Shown here: positions 15,655 through 24,696 of the stretch, in pieces | Layout: each line of letters opens with the position of its first letter | How positions within the stretch are numbered: the first letter of the stretch is position 1 | Source of the DNA: Streptomyces sp. CB01580 | GTDB lineage: Bacteria; Actinomycetota; Actinomycetes; Streptomycetales; Streptomycetaceae | DNA length: 58,279 nt | Reading direction: 5' to 3' | Assembly: GCF_001905795.1 (NCBI RefSeq) | Contig: NZ_LIXJ01000040.1 | Coordinates: 1 to 58,279 of the forward strand | Translations under genes and position numbers: made by a program | The notes under the pieces: generated by a model | Told to the model about the DNA's origin: nothing | Seen by the model: the letters and a program-made list of their open reading frames with translations, nothing else | The model's database searches: none

Positions 15655-16998
15655 TCAGGCCGTCGGGCGTCCCATCGCCCGGTAGGTCCAGTCCGCGCCG
15701 CGCCACAGCTCGCCGTCGAGCGCGTTGCGGCCGTCCAGGATGATCCGGCGCGACGCGACCTCCCCGAGCGCCGCCGGGTCCAGCTCGCGGAACTCCCGCC
15801 ACTCCGTCAGGTGCAGCACCACGTCCGCGCCGCGCACCGCGTCCAGCGCCGAGTCCGCGTAACCGAGGGTGGGGAAGAGCCGCCGGGCGTTCTCCATGCC
15901 CTTCGGGTCGAAGACCGTGACCTGGCCGCCCTGGAGGTGGATCTGCCCGGCCACGTTCAGCGCCGGCGAGTCCCGCACGTCGTCCGAGTCCGGCTTGAAC
16001 GTCGCGCCCAGCACCGCCACCCGCTTGCCGAGGAAGGAGTCGCCGCCCACGGCCTCCCGGGCCAGCTCCACCATGTGACCGCGGCGGCGCATGTTGATCG
16101 AGTCGACCTCGCGCAGGAAGGTCAGCGCCTGGTCCGCGCCCAGCTCACCGGCGCGCGCCATGAACGCGCGGATGTCCTTGGGCAGGCAGCCGCCGCCGAA
16201 CCCGATCCCGGCCCGCAGGAACTTGGACCCGATCCGCTCGTCGTGCCCGATCGCCTCGGCCAGCTTCTTCACGTCGCCGTCGGCGGCCTCGCAGACCTCC
16301 GCCATGGCATTGATGAACGAGATCTTCGTGGCCAGGAAGGAGTTGGCCGCGGTCTTCACGAGCTCCGCGGTCGGGAAGTCCGTCACGACGAACGGCGAGC
16401 CCTCGGCGAGCGGCACCGTGTAGACCTCGCGCAGCAGCTTCTCGGACCGCTCGCTCGCCACGCCCACGACGATCCGGTCCGGGTGCAGGGTGTCCTGCAC
16501 GGCGAAGCCCTCACGCAGGAACTCCGGGTTCCAGGCCAGTTCGGCGTCCGCGCCCGCCGGGGCCAGCTCCGCCAGCCGGGCCGCCAGCCGGGCGGCCGAG
16601 CCCACGGGCACGGTCGACTTGCCGACGACCAGGGCGGGCCGGGTCAGATGCGGGGCCAGCGACTCGAAGGCGCTGTCCACGTAGCTCATGTCGCAGGCGT
16701 ACTCGCCGTGCTTCTGCGGAGTGTTCACACACACGAAGTGCACATCGCCGAACTCCGCCACGTCCTGCCACGAGGTGGTGAACCGCAGCCGTCCCGTGGA
16801 CCCCTCGATGCCCGCGACGTGCTTGCGGAGCAGCTCCTCCAGACCCGGCTCGTACATCGGGACCCGGCCGGCGCCCAGCATCTCGATCTTCTCGGGCACG
16901 ACGTCGAGGCCGAGGACCTCGAAGCCCAGCTCCGCCATGGCCGCGGCGTGGGTGGCGCCGAGATATCCGGTGCCGATCACAGTGATCCTGAGGGCCAT
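15655..16998 (-). CDS. UDP-glucose 6-dehydrogenase family protein
   Basis: This 447-residue cytoplasmic NAD-dependent dehydrogenase should oxidise UDP-glucose to UDP-glucuronate; a GDP-mannose or UDP-N-acetyl sugar substrate cannot be excluded. Visible features are the Rossmann loop VIGTGYLGATHA at the N-terminus, the central helical dimer domain, catalytic C271 in GFGGGCLPKD, and the C-terminal nucleotide-binding domain with LGATFKPDSDDVRDSPAL. The length is normal. ATG at 16998 is preceded by AGGAGC. It lies alone between a convergent regulator and a divergent acyl-CoA dehydrogenase. UDP-glucuronate could feed envelope glycopolymers handled by the nearby LCP proteins. Confidence 0.93.
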   Translation of the reverse strand: MALRITVIGTGYLGATHAAAMAELGFEVLGLDVVPEKIEMLGAGRVPMYEPGLEELLRKHVAGIEGSTGRLRFTTSWQDVAEFGDVHFVCVNTPQKHGEYACDMSYVDSAFESLAPHLTRPALVVGKSTVPVGSAARLAARLAELAPAGADAELAWNPEFLREGFAVQDTLHPDRIVVGVASERSEKLLREVYTVPLAEGSPFVVTDFPTAELVKTAANSFLATKISFINAMAEVCEAADGDVKKLAEAIGHDERIGSKFLRAGIGFGGGCLPKDIRAFMARAGELGADQALTFLREVDSINMRRRGHMVELAREAVGGDSFLGKRVAVLGATFKPDSDDVRDSPALNVAGQIHLQGGQVTVFDPKGMENARRLFPTLGYADSALDAVRGADVVLHLTEWREFRELDPAALGEVASRRIILDGRNALDGELWRGADWTYRAMGRPTA

Positions 16999-17188
16999 GC
17001 GGTGCTCCTGGGAGGTGCGGGCAGACGTGCGGTCGAAACATGCGGTGGAACGTGCGGTGAACGAGCATAGTCGCGCCCCCGCGGGCCCCGATTCCGGCCA
17101 TCCGCGCAGGTCTCGGGACCCCTGTCGCCAAGCTCACGCACGCATTGCATAGGCCGAGGCGGGCGGCTCGCTCTAAAATTGGGTTACT

Positions 17189-17200
17189 TAACGGTAGTTA
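17189..17200. promoter_or_regulatory. Candidate TetR-type operator TAACGGTAGTTA
   Basis: TAAC-N4-GTTA is a perfect inverted repeat 23 nt before the proposed start of the acyl-CoA dehydrogenase, in an AT-richer stretch of the 224-nt divergent gap. Fatty-acid regulators of the TetR family use sites of this general shape; no such regulator is encoded here. Confidence 0.35.
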
Positions 17201-17222
17201 GCTTCTTTGGGGAGTGAGCGCT

Positions 17223-18380
17223 TTGGCGGGTTCGACCGATTTCGACCTGTACCGTCCGGCCGAGGAGCACGAGATGCTCCGCGAGACGGTGCGTGCGCTC
17301 GCCGAGGCGAAGATCGCCCCGCACGCGGCGGCGGTCGACGAGGAGGCGCGCTTCCCGCAGGAGGCCCTGGACGCCCTGACCGGCGCGGACCTGCACGCCG
17401 TGCACGTACCGGAGGAGTACGGCGGCGCGGGCGCCGACGCCCTCGCCACGGTCATCGTGATCGAGGAGGTGGCCCGTGCCTGTGCCTCCTCCTCCCTCAT
17501 CCCGGCCGTGAACAAGCTGGGCTCGCTCCCGGTGATCCTCTCCGGATCCGAGGACCTGAAGAAGAAGTACCTGGGCCCGCTCGCCAAGGGCGACGCGATG
17601 TTCTCGTACTGCCTCTCCGAGCCCGACGCGGGCTCCGACGCGGCCGGCATGAAGACCCGCGCCGTGCGCGACGGCGACTCCTGGGTGCTCAACGGCGTGA
17701 AGCGCTGGATCACCAACGCGGGCGTCTCCGAGTACTACACGGTCATGGCCGTCACCGACCCGACCAAGCGCTCCAAGGGCATCTCCGCCTTCGTCGTCGA
17801 GAAGTCGGACGAGGGTGTCTCCTTCGGCGCCCCGGAGAAGAAGCTCGGCATCAAGGGCTCCCCGACCCGCGAGGTCTACTTCGACAACGTCCGTATCCCC
17901 GCCGACCGCATGATCGGCGAGGAGGGCACGGGCTTCGCCACCGCGATGAAGACCCTGGACCACACCCGCATCACCATCGCGGCCCAGGCCCTCGGCATCG
18001 CCCAGGGCGCCCTCGACTACGCCAAGGGCTACGTCCAGGAGCGCAAGCAGTTCGGCAAGCCGATCGCCGACTTCCAGGGCGTCCAGTTCATGCTCGCCGA
18101 CATGGCCATGAAGCTGGAGGCGGCCCGCCAGCTCACCTACTCGGCCGCCGCCAAGTCCGAGCGCGTCGACGGCGACCTCACCTTCTTCGGCGCCGCGGCC
18201 AAGTGCTTCGCCTCCGACGTCGCCATGGAGGTCACCACGGACGCGGTCCAGCTCCTCGGCGGCTACGGCTACACGCGGGACTACCCGGTGGAGCGGATGA
18301 TGCGCGACGCGAAGATCACGCAGATTTATGAGGGCACGAACCAGGTCCAGCGGATCGTGATGGCGCGGAACCTGCCGTAG
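17223..18380 (+). CDS. Acyl-CoA dehydrogenase
   Basis: This 385-residue FAD enzyme of fatty-acid beta-oxidation shows YCLSEPDAGSD (FAD/substrate segment), WITNAGVSEYY, YVQERKQFGKPIADFQ and the catalytic glutamate E370 in QIYEGTNQVQR. TTG at 17223 is chosen because GGGGAG lies about nine nucleotides upstream. The alternative GTG at 17214 abuts that site, so it cannot use it. The gene corresponds by position to fadE25 near purE/purK in M. tuberculosis. Transcription ends at a hairpin at 18401-18429. Chain-length preference is unknown. Confidence 0.95.
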   Translation: MAGSTDFDLYRPAEEHEMLRETVRALAEAKIAPHAAAVDEEARFPQEALDALTGADLHAVHVPEEYGGAGADALATVIVIEEVARACASSSLIPAVNKLGSLPVILSGSEDLKKKYLGPLAKGDAMFSYCLSEPDAGSDAAGMKTRAVRDGDSWVLNGVKRWITNAGVSEYYTVMAVTDPTKRSKGISAFVVEKSDEGVSFGAPEKKLGIKGSPTREVYFDNVRIPADRMIGEEGTGFATAMKTLDHTRITIAAQALGIAQGALDYAKGYVQERKQFGKPIADFQGVQFMLADMAMKLEAARQLTYSAAAKSERVDGDLTFFGAAAKCFASDVAMEVTTDAVQLLGGYGYTRDYPVERMMRDAKITQIYEGTNQVQRIVMARNLP

Positions 18381-18400
18381 CAGGATTCTCGCAGGTCACG

Positions 18401-18429
18401 GCAGCCCCCGGCGTGAGGCCGGGGGCTGT
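18401..18429 (+). terminator. Hairpin terminator after acyl-CoA dehydrogenase
   Basis: CAGCCCCCGGC at 18402-18412 pairs with GCCGGGGGCTG at 18418-18428 around GTGAG, 21 nt after the stop, followed by TT. Confidence 0.85.
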
Positions 18430-18625
18430 TGCCGTCCGCGGACCACGCACCCTCCGGCGCCTCCGTGGGGCGTCGGCCCCGCGGCGACGGCGACGGCGGC
18501 GCGGCCGGGGCGCGCCCGGGAGGGTGGGGAGTCCTCCGCCGGGCCTCGGGTGCGGGCGGCGGATCCGGGTGGTCGGTTCTTCTGTTTCGCCCACCCCGCG
18601 ACGGTGAACTCGGCACACTGAGTGC

Positions 18626-19636
18626 ATGGTTGATCACTATCAGGAGCATCCGGAGCACCTCGTCATCAACGTGGAGCACCGCGACGATCCGGTGTCCCTG
18701 GTCACCGAGGCGGATGCCTTCGCCGCGTCCCGGGAGTACGCGAAGATCGTGGTCCGCGGGCCGCTTTTCGGTGTCGCCGAGCAGCGTCGCGGCGAGCGGC
18801 CGCGGTGGCGGCTGCTGACGGACATGGACACCGGCTACCCGCAGGACGCCCGTGACGAGCTGAACTCCTATCTCTGGTTCAAGGCCAAGGACGAGACGGA
18901 CGACCCTCGTGAGCGGCGGCTGCTGCTGGACGCGGTGGCGCGGCTGGAGACCGAGCCGGTGAACGAACTGACCGCAGGCGACACGCGTTACCGCGTCGTG
19001 CGTGCCGACGAGTTCGCCAGGATCGGCGGCGGGCGTCTGGAGCCGCCCAGGCCCACGGACGTGGACTGCGAGGGCTGGGACTTCCAGGCGCGCACCCCCT
19101 CCACCACCAAGGGCTTCGTCGTCGACCACGCGGCGGCGGTGGGGCTGAAGGAGGGGATGGACCGGATGGGGCTGTTGCCGTACCAGTACACCTCGGACCG
19201 CTTCCCGCCCGATGTGCTGGCCGATTCGCAGCGGGCGCTGCGGACCCATCCGGGGCTGGTGCTGCTGCCGGTCGCCTTCCGGGTGATGGAGAAGAAGGAT
19301 CATTCCTGGTCGATGGCGTCGGGCCAGCACCCGACGCCGCAGGACGCGCGGCGCTCCTTCGCCCACTACCTCAAGGAAGTCCGGCCGCTGATCGAGGAGT
19401 CGGACGAGCAGGAGACCGCCGCGTACGCGCGGGCCGCGGAGGCGTTCATGCGGCAGGTGCGGCCCAATGAGCTGAACGTGCGCGGGCGTTGCTTCCAGAT
19501 CGTCCGGATCGAGCGGATGATGCGGATCGGTCCCGCGGGGCCGGAGGGGCCCCGGCGTTCGGACATCGACATCCAGGAGCCCACCCAGATCCATCCCTAC
19601 ATGGATGAGTCCGGCAACATCGACTACTCGAAGTAG
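18626..19636 (+). CDS. DUF5954-family hypothetical protein
   Basis: This 336-residue soluble protein begins MVDHYQEHPEHLVINVEHRD. Its many short acidic and aromatic blocks, such as YLWFKAKDETDD, match my recollection of a Streptomyces-restricted DUF5954 family. No catalytic motif, signal peptide or membrane segment is visible. ATG at 18626 lacks a Shine-Dalgarno; CACACT six nucleotides upstream could be a -10 box of a leaderless message. It is flanked by terminators on both sides and so is likely monocistronic. Function unknown. Confidence 0.8.
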   Translation: MVDHYQEHPEHLVINVEHRDDPVSLVTEADAFAASREYAKIVVRGPLFGVAEQRRGERPRWRLLTDMDTGYPQDARDELNSYLWFKAKDETDDPRERRLLLDAVARLETEPVNELTAGDTRYRVVRADEFARIGGGRLEPPRPTDVDCEGWDFQARTPSTTKGFVVDHAAAVGLKEGMDRMGLLPYQYTSDRFPPDVLADSQRALRTHPGLVLLPVAFRVMEKKDHSWSMASGQHPTPQDARRSFAHYLKEVRPLIEESDEQETAAYARAAEAFMRQVRPNELNVRGRCFQIVRIERMMRIGPAGPEGPRRSDIDIQEPTQIHPYMDESGNIDYSK

Positions 19637-19638
19637 GC

Positions 19639-19665
19639 CCCGGGCCGGGGGTGACCCGGCCCGGG
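19639..19665. terminator. Hairpin terminator between convergent genes
   Basis: CCCGGGCCGGG at 19639-19649 pairs perfectly with CCCGGCCCGGG at 19655-19665 around GGTGA, three nucleotides after the DUF5954-gene stop and upstream of the convergent LCP gene end at 19800. Confidence 0.85.
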
Positions 19666-19799
19666 CGGGAAGACGGCCGGGCCCCGGCGGCGAACCGGTG
19701 AACCGGTGTGCCGGCGGGGCCCGTTCGCGTACCGCCCGGTGGTCCCGGGGTGCCGCTCGGCCGTGACCGTTCGCCCGGCCCCGGCGGCTCCCCGCCCTC

Positions 19800-21092
19800 T
19801 CACTTCTCGGAGACGGTGACCTTCTCGTCGTTGTTGAGCTGGTCCACGAGCTGCTTGACCTTGGCCTTGTCCCAGACCAGGTTGCCGCCTGTGGAGCCGG
19901 AGATCGGCATGTTCATCGACGTGCCGTCGCCGCCCGTGACGCCCTTCATGGCGAAGAACATCTGCCCCAGGGACCAGATCGACATGTCCTCGTCCACGAT
20001 CAGGGTGTCCAGGCCGGCGCTCATCGTCGGGTACAGCTTGAACGGGTTGAGGATCGTGGAGGGCGTGGCCGTCTGGCTGGCGAGCGCCGCGAGGAACTTC
20101 TGCTGGTTCTTCGTACGGGCCAGGTCCGACTCGGCGAACGCGTACCGGGTGCGGACGAAGGCCAGCGACTGCTCGCCGTTCAGCGTCTGCTTGCCCGCCT
20201 TGAAGTCGGCGCCGGACTTCTTGTCCTTGAACGCCTTGGGGATGTCCAGTTCCACGCCGCCGATCGCGTCCACGATGTTGGCGAAGCCGCCGAAGCCGAT
20301 CTCGACGTAGTGGTCGATGTGCAGGCCGGTGTTGAACTCGACGGTGCGGACGAGGAGTTCGGGGCCGTCCTCGGCGTACGCGGCGTTCAGCTTGGTGAAA
20401 CGGCCGCGGGCCGGATAGAGCTTGCCGGAGTCGGAGCCCTTGTACGAGGGGATCTCGACGTTCGAGTCGCGCGGCAGCGAGATCAGTGTCGGCCCGTTGG
20501 ACCCGTCGTGCAGGATCATCATCGAGTCGGTCCGCTTGCCCTCGGCGGAGCCGGTGTGGAGGCGCTTCTTGTCCTCGTCCGTCATGCCCGCGCGGCTGTC
20601 GGAGCCGACGATCAGGTAGTTGGTGCCGTCGCCCTCCTTCGGCCGCTCGATGACCTTGGCGAGGTCCACCTCGCGGTTGAGCTTGGAGTCGGCCCAGAAG
20701 TACGTGCCTATGGAGACCGCGAGCACCACGACGACCAGTGACAGCGCGCCCACCTTGATGCGGCGGCCCCAGTCGGGCGCCGGGCGTCCGTAGGGCTGTC
20801 CGCCGTCGCCCCGGCCGCCACCGGGGCCGTTGCTCCCGCCGCCGCCCCGGCCGCCGCCGTAGACCTGGCCCGTGTTGTAACCGCTGTCGTACCCCGTGTT
20901 GTCGGCGTACTGCGGCGGTGCCTGGCGGGGCCGGGGCGGGGCCGGGCGCTGCTGCGGCGCGGCGGGGTGCCGCTGGACGTGGCGCATCACACGGGCGCCT
21001 TCGGGCCGGTCGCTTCCGCTTCCCTGCCCGTAGCGGTTGCCGCGGTCACCGCCGCGATTGTCGTCGGTCCAGCCCTCGGGCCAATCACTCAT
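19800..21092 (-). CDS. LytR-CpsA-Psr (LCP) family protein 1
   Basis: This 430-residue membrane protein has a long Gly/Pro/Gln-rich cytoplasmic N-terminus, one transmembrane helix at about 112-133, and an extracellular LCP domain with NYLIVGSDSRAG, SLPRDSNVEIP, LNAAYAEDGP and FVRTRYAF. LCP enzymes transfer undecaprenyl-linked glycopolymers to peptidoglycan, binding the lipid pyrophosphate with conserved Arg and Asp. It lacks the C-terminal LytR_C domain seen in three of its neighbours. ATG at 21092 has no good ribosome site; CACACT seven nucleotides upstream hints at leaderless translation. It is divergent from the thioesterase. Confidence 0.94.
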   Translation of the reverse strand: MSDWPEGWTDDNRGGDRGNRYGQGSGSDRPEGARVMRHVQRHPAAPQQRPAPPRPRQAPPQYADNTGYDSGYNTGQVYGGGRGGGGSNGPGGGRGDGGQPYGRPAPDWGRRIKVGALSLVVVVLAVSIGTYFWADSKLNREVDLAKVIERPKEGDGTNYLIVGSDSRAGMTDEDKKRLHTGSAEGKRTDSMMILHDGSNGPTLISLPRDSNVEIPSYKGSDSGKLYPARGRFTKLNAAYAEDGPELLVRTVEFNTGLHIDHYVEIGFGGFANIVDAIGGVELDIPKAFKDKKSGADFKAGKQTLNGEQSLAFVRTRYAFAESDLARTKNQQKFLAALASQTATPSTILNPFKLYPTMSAGLDTLIVDEDMSIWSLGQMFFAMKGVTGGDGTSMNMPISGSTGGNLVWDKAKVKQLVDQLNNDEKVTVSEK

Positions 21093-21211
21093 GTGGTCCA
21101 GTGTGCAGGCCGTGTGCGCTCCTCTTACAGGGTGTACGGAAAATCGCATCGGTGCTGTTGCGAAGCTGATGCATTGCCGTCGGCCGGAAGGCCCCGCATA
21201 AGGTGGACGGT

Positions 21212-21760
21212 ATGACAGATCAGTCCCCGCGTCCGGAGGGCGACATTCCCGGCAAGTCGACCGCCGCATCCCGGACCACCCTCAGCCACATCATGACCGG
21301 CAGCGACACCAACCTGCTGGGCACGGTGCACGGTGGCGTGATCATGAAGCTGGTCGACGACGCGGCGGGCGCCGTGGCCGGACGGCACTCCGGCGGACCC
21401 GCGGTGACGGCGTCGATGGACGAGATGGTCTTTCTGGAGCCGGTTCGCGTGGGTGACCTCGTTCACGTCCGTGCCCAGGTGAACTGGACGGGCCGTTCCT
21501 CGATGGAGGTCGGCGTCCGGGTCATGGCCGAGCGGTGGAACGAATCCACCCCCGCCCAGCAGGTCGGCAGCGCGTACCTGGTGTTCGCCGCGGTGGACGC
21601 GGACGGCAGGCCGCGCCCCGTGCCGCCGGTCATACCGGAGACCGAGCGGGACAGGAGGCGCTACCAGGAGGCGCAGATCCGGCGCACCCACCGTCTGGCA
21701 CGGCGTCGCGCGATCAAGGAACTGCGCGAGAAGCGCGCCGCGGACGGCATCGACGACTGA
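21212..21760 (+). CDS. Hotdog-fold acyl-CoA thioesterase
   Basis: This 182-residue protein has a BFIT/BACH-type hotdog domain: HIMTGSDTNLLGTVHGGVIMKLVDDAAG holds the catalytic Asn/His-Gly-Gly region, and TASMDEMVFLEPVRVGDLV and NWTGRSSMEVGVRV follow. It should hydrolyse acyl-CoA to free acid and CoA in the cytoplasm. The C-terminal 35 residues are Arg-rich. ATG at 21212 is chosen over GTG 21203; TAAGGT at 21199-21204 could act as a -10 for a leaderless transcript, or AAGGTGG as a ribosome site. The stop codon starts a 28-bp direct repeat (about 21755-21811). Confidence 0.9.
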   Translation: MTDQSPRPEGDIPGKSTAASRTTLSHIMTGSDTNLLGTVHGGVIMKLVDDAAGAVAGRHSGGPAVTASMDEMVFLEPVRVGDLVHVRAQVNWTGRSSMEVGVRVMAERWNESTPAQQVGSAYLVFAAVDADGRPRPVPPVIPETERDRRRYQEAQIRRTHRLARRRAIKELREKRAADGIDD

Positions 21761-21811
21761 GCCGTCGACGGGCGGGCGTCCCGACTGAGCCGTCGACGGC
21801 GGGCATCCTGC
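21755..21811. repeat. 28-bp direct repeat including a stop codon
   Basis: GACTGAGCCGTCGACGG begins at 21755 and again at 21783, a 28-nt period; the first copy contains the thioesterase TGA. The rest of the 192-nt gap to the convergent LCP gene is GC-rich without a clear gene. Confidence 0.75.
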
Positions 21812-21952
21812 CGGCCGGGTCATCGGCGGTCCGGCCTCCTGCCGGCGGGGCCCCCGGGCGTCCTCGGCTCCCGGCGTACTCGACCCGCCCCGGTCGGCGT
21901 CGGTCCCCCGGGGCGTTCTCGTACCGGCCCCGGTGCCGGCCGGCCGAGGACG

Positions 21953-23422
21953 TCACGGGCAGGTCACCTGGTCGCCCGTGACCGTGCCGAACTCCCCCTG
22001 TTCCGTCTTTTCGGCCCGCACCGGTCGCACCGCGTCGAAGTCCGCGCCCGCCGTCACCTTCAGCATGGGGCCCTGCCCGGTCACCTCCCGCAGTTCGGCC
22101 CCCGGCAGGGCTTCGGCCAGGGACTTCGCGGACCGGTCCCAGCGCGGGTCGTAGGTGATCAGGGTGCGCCGCAGGTCGCGCGAGTCCGCGTTCAGCGGGG
22201 TGCGCGAGGTGTCGAAACCGGTGGCGTGCAGCGCGTCGTCGACCGTTCTGCCGAGCCCGTCCTTCGTCGTCCCGTTGTAGACCTGGACCCGGATCCGCTC
22301 CGGCGCGACGTCGACCGTCACGGCCTTCGTCCGGGGCGCGTCCGGGCGCTCGGGGGCGAGCGGCTTGTCGTCGCGCAGGGCCTGGAACAGCTTGTCCGCC
22401 TTCCGCTCGTCCCACTTCACCGTGGAGCCGATCCCCTTGACCGGATGGGCGACGTTCTCCAGCGGCACGGAGGCGAACTCGGACGAGGCGGGGGAGAAGC
22501 CGCGCATCGCGCTGCCGAGCTCCAGCATCTGTTCCGTACCGAACCCCTCGTCGGCCCGGACCGAGTTCAGCATCGTCGAGGCGGCGTCGCGGAACCTCAC
22601 CGGGTTCAGCAGCACGCCGCTGCTGGTCGTCCGCTCGATCAGCGAGGCGAGGAACTTCTGCTGGCGCTGCATCCGGCCCAGGTCGGAGGCGCCGTCGACA
22701 TGGCGGGACCGTACGAACTGGAGCGCCTGTCCGCCGTCGAGGTCGTGGGTGCCCGCCGCGAGGTCGAGACCGGTGTACGAGTCCTTCAGCGGCCGGGGCG
22801 TGCAGATCCGCACCCCGCCCAGGGTGTCCACGGTCTTCATGAAGCTGATGAAGTCGACCTCCAGATAGTGGTCGATCTTGACGCCCGTCATGTGCTCCAC
22901 GGTCCGCACGGTCAGCCCGGGGCCGCCCTCGGCGTAGGCGGCGTTCAGTCTCACCGGGTGCGGGGAGTGGGTCTGTCCCGTGGTGAGGTCCTTGTGCTCG
23001 GGGACCTCGGCGTAGCTGTCGCGGGGCAGCGAGACCACGCTCGCGCGCTTCTTGTCCGCCGAGAGGTGGACCAGCATCAGGGTGTCCGTGCAGTTGCACG
23101 GGGCGCCGCCCAGCCGGTACTTCTCCTTCTGTTCCGGGGTGATCCGGTCACGGCCGTCGGTGCCGACCAGCAGCAGGTTCGTGCCGTACCCGGCCCGGGG
23201 CCGGTTCTTCATGTCCTTGAACGGGTCGATCCGGTCGATCCCGGTCTCCAGACCGGTCACCACCGCGTGGCCGATGCCTCCCGCGCCGAGGACCAGGACC
23301 GAGAGACCGGTCACCATCCGCATGCCCCAGTGCGGTCGCCCGGCCCGTCCTCTCGGCCTGCGTGACGGCGGGACGGCGCGGGGGCGCGGGGAACGGCGGG
23401 GGGAGGGGTGCGGCGTGGGCAC
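21953..23422 (-). CDS. LCP family protein 2 with LytR_C domain
   Basis: This 489-residue membrane protein has a short Pro/Arg-rich N-terminus, a transmembrane helix at about 34-55, and an LCP domain with TNLLLVGTDGRD, SLPRDSYAEVP, LNAAYAEGGPG and FVRSRHVDGASD. A C-terminal LytR_C domain (VQVYNGTTKDGLGRTVDDAL) follows. GTG at 23422 has GGAGG six to seven nucleotides upstream, whereas the longer open frame starts in low-complexity sequence. It is divergent from the family-2 glycosyltransferase. It likely acts outside the membrane in attaching glycopolymer to peptidoglycan. Confidence 0.94.
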   Translation of the reverse strand: MPTPHPSPRRSPRPRAVPPSRRPRGRAGRPHWGMRMVTGLSVLVLGAGGIGHAVVTGLETGIDRIDPFKDMKNRPRAGYGTNLLLVGTDGRDRITPEQKEKYRLGGAPCNCTDTLMLVHLSADKKRASVVSLPRDSYAEVPEHKDLTTGQTHSPHPVRLNAAYAEGGPGLTVRTVEHMTGVKIDHYLEVDFISFMKTVDTLGGVRICTPRPLKDSYTGLDLAAGTHDLDGGQALQFVRSRHVDGASDLGRMQRQQKFLASLIERTTSSGVLLNPVRFRDAASTMLNSVRADEGFGTEQMLELGSAMRGFSPASSEFASVPLENVAHPVKGIGSTVKWDERKADKLFQALRDDKPLAPERPDAPRTKAVTVDVAPERIRVQVYNGTTKDGLGRTVDDALHATGFDTSRTPLNADSRDLRRTLITYDPRWDRSAKSLAEALPGAELREVTGQGPMLKVTAGADFDAVRPVRAEKTEQGEFGTVTGDQVTCP

Positions 23423-23609
23423 GGGGGGACCTCCGCGGTGCGAGGGGACCGTTCGCACAGTAGGCCCATATGATCGACTGCCCGCGAAGCGACCCGGTGG
23501 CGCGCGTCCGTGTCCCCCATTAGCGGTAACGTGGCGGCCGAATACCGTTGCCTGGTGGGGTGCGAACCCCTCGCGCCCCCGAGGACCACCCGCCCACCCG
23601 AGGACCACC

Positions 23610-24623
23610 ATGTCTGCCGCGCAGCACCCCGCCGTCTCCGTGATCATGCCGGTGCTCAATGAGGAACGTCATCTCAGGAACTCCGTCCGGCACATCCTGG
23701 AGCAGGAGTACGCCGGTGAGATGGAGGTGGTGATCGCGCTGGGGCCCTCCACCGACCGGACGGACGAGATCGCTGCGGAGCTGGTGCGCGAGGACCCCCG
23801 GGTCCACACCGTCCCGAACCCGTCCGGCCGCACCCCGGCCGCTCTGAACGCCGCGATCGAGGCGTCCAGCCACCCTGTGGTCGTACGGGTCGACGGTCAC
23901 GGGATGCTGTCGCCGAACTACATCGCGACGGCCGTCCGGCTGCTGGAGGAGACGGGCGCGCAGAACGTCGGCGGCATCATGCACGCCGAGGGCGAGAACG
24001 CCTGGGAGGACGCGGTCGCCGCGGCCATGACGTCGAGGATCGGCGTCGGCAACGCGGCCTTCCACACCGGGGGCCAGGCCGGCCCGGCCGAGACCGTGTA
24101 CCTCGGGGTCTTCCGCCGCGAGGCGCTGGAGAAGGCGGGCGGCTACAACGTGGAGTTCATCCGCGCCCAGGACTGGGAGCTGAACTTCCGCATCCGCGAG
24201 TCGGGCGGCCTGATCTGGTTCTCGCCCGAGCTGAAGGTGCAGTACCGGCCCCGGCCCTCGGTCCGGGCGCTCGCCAAGCAGTACAAGGACTACGGCCGCT
24301 GGCGGCACGTCGTCGCCCGCTACCACTCCGGCTCGATCAACCTGCGCTACCTGGCGCCGCCCACCGCCGTATGCGCGATCGCCGCGGGCATCGTGGCCGG
24401 TGCGGCCGTCACCCCGTGGGCCTTCGTCGTTCCCGCCGGGTACGTCGCCGCGATCGTCGCCGGGTCCGTTCCGGCGGGCAAGGGGCTGCCGCTGAAGGCG
24501 CGGGTCCGGATCCCGGTGGCGCTGGCGACCATGCACATGTCGTGGGGGTACGGCTTCCTGACCAGCCCGCGTTCGCTGGCGAAGAAGGTCATCGCCAGCC
24601 GCCGCCCTGCCGTCGCCGCGTAG
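23610..24623 (+). CDS. Family 2 glycosyltransferase with membrane C-terminus
   Basis: This 337-residue enzyme has an N-terminal GT2 domain: VSVIMPVLNEERHLRNSV, RVDGHGML (DxD-like metal site), and RAQDWELNFRIRESGG (the ED/QDWE acceptor-site motif). Two or three hydrophobic segments lie near 255-310. Such ExoA-like enzymes transfer sugars from nucleotide donors to lipid-linked acceptors at the inner membrane face. ATG at 23610 follows GAGGACC. Its location among LCP genes supports a role in making the glycan they attach. Donor and acceptor are unknown. A strong bidirectional terminator follows. Confidence 0.92.
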   Translation: MSAAQHPAVSVIMPVLNEERHLRNSVRHILEQEYAGEMEVVIALGPSTDRTDEIAAELVREDPRVHTVPNPSGRTPAALNAAIEASSHPVVVRVDGHGMLSPNYIATAVRLLEETGAQNVGGIMHAEGENAWEDAVAAAMTSRIGVGNAAFHTGGQAGPAETVYLGVFRREALEKAGGYNVEFIRAQDWELNFRIRESGGLIWFSPELKVQYRPRPSVRALAKQYKDYGRWRHVVARYHSGSINLRYLAPPTAVCAIAAGIVAGAAVTPWAFVVPAGYVAAIVAGSVPAGKGLPLKARVRIPVALATMHMSWGYGFLTSPRSLAKKVIASRRPAVAA

Positions 24624-24635
24624 CGCCGCACATGT

Positions 24636-24685
24636 CGTCGGGGCTTTGTGCCCTCCGGCTGGCCGGAGGGCACAAAGCCCCGACG
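24636..24685. terminator. 24-bp perfect hairpin, bidirectional terminator
   Basis: Positions 24636-24659 are the exact reverse complement of 24662-24685, with TG between, making a 24-bp stem containing GGGGCTTTGTGCCCTCC. It sits 12 nt after the glycosyltransferase stop and 11 nt before the end of the convergent LCP gene. Confidence 0.95.
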
Positions 24686-24696
24686 GTCTTCTTCCG

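Noticed and set aside
23537..23590. A tRNA-like T-arm (GGGGTGCGAACCCC) upstream of the GT2 gene
   Set aside because: The TTC of the T loop is TGC, and no acceptor stem, D arm or anticodon arm can be built around it.
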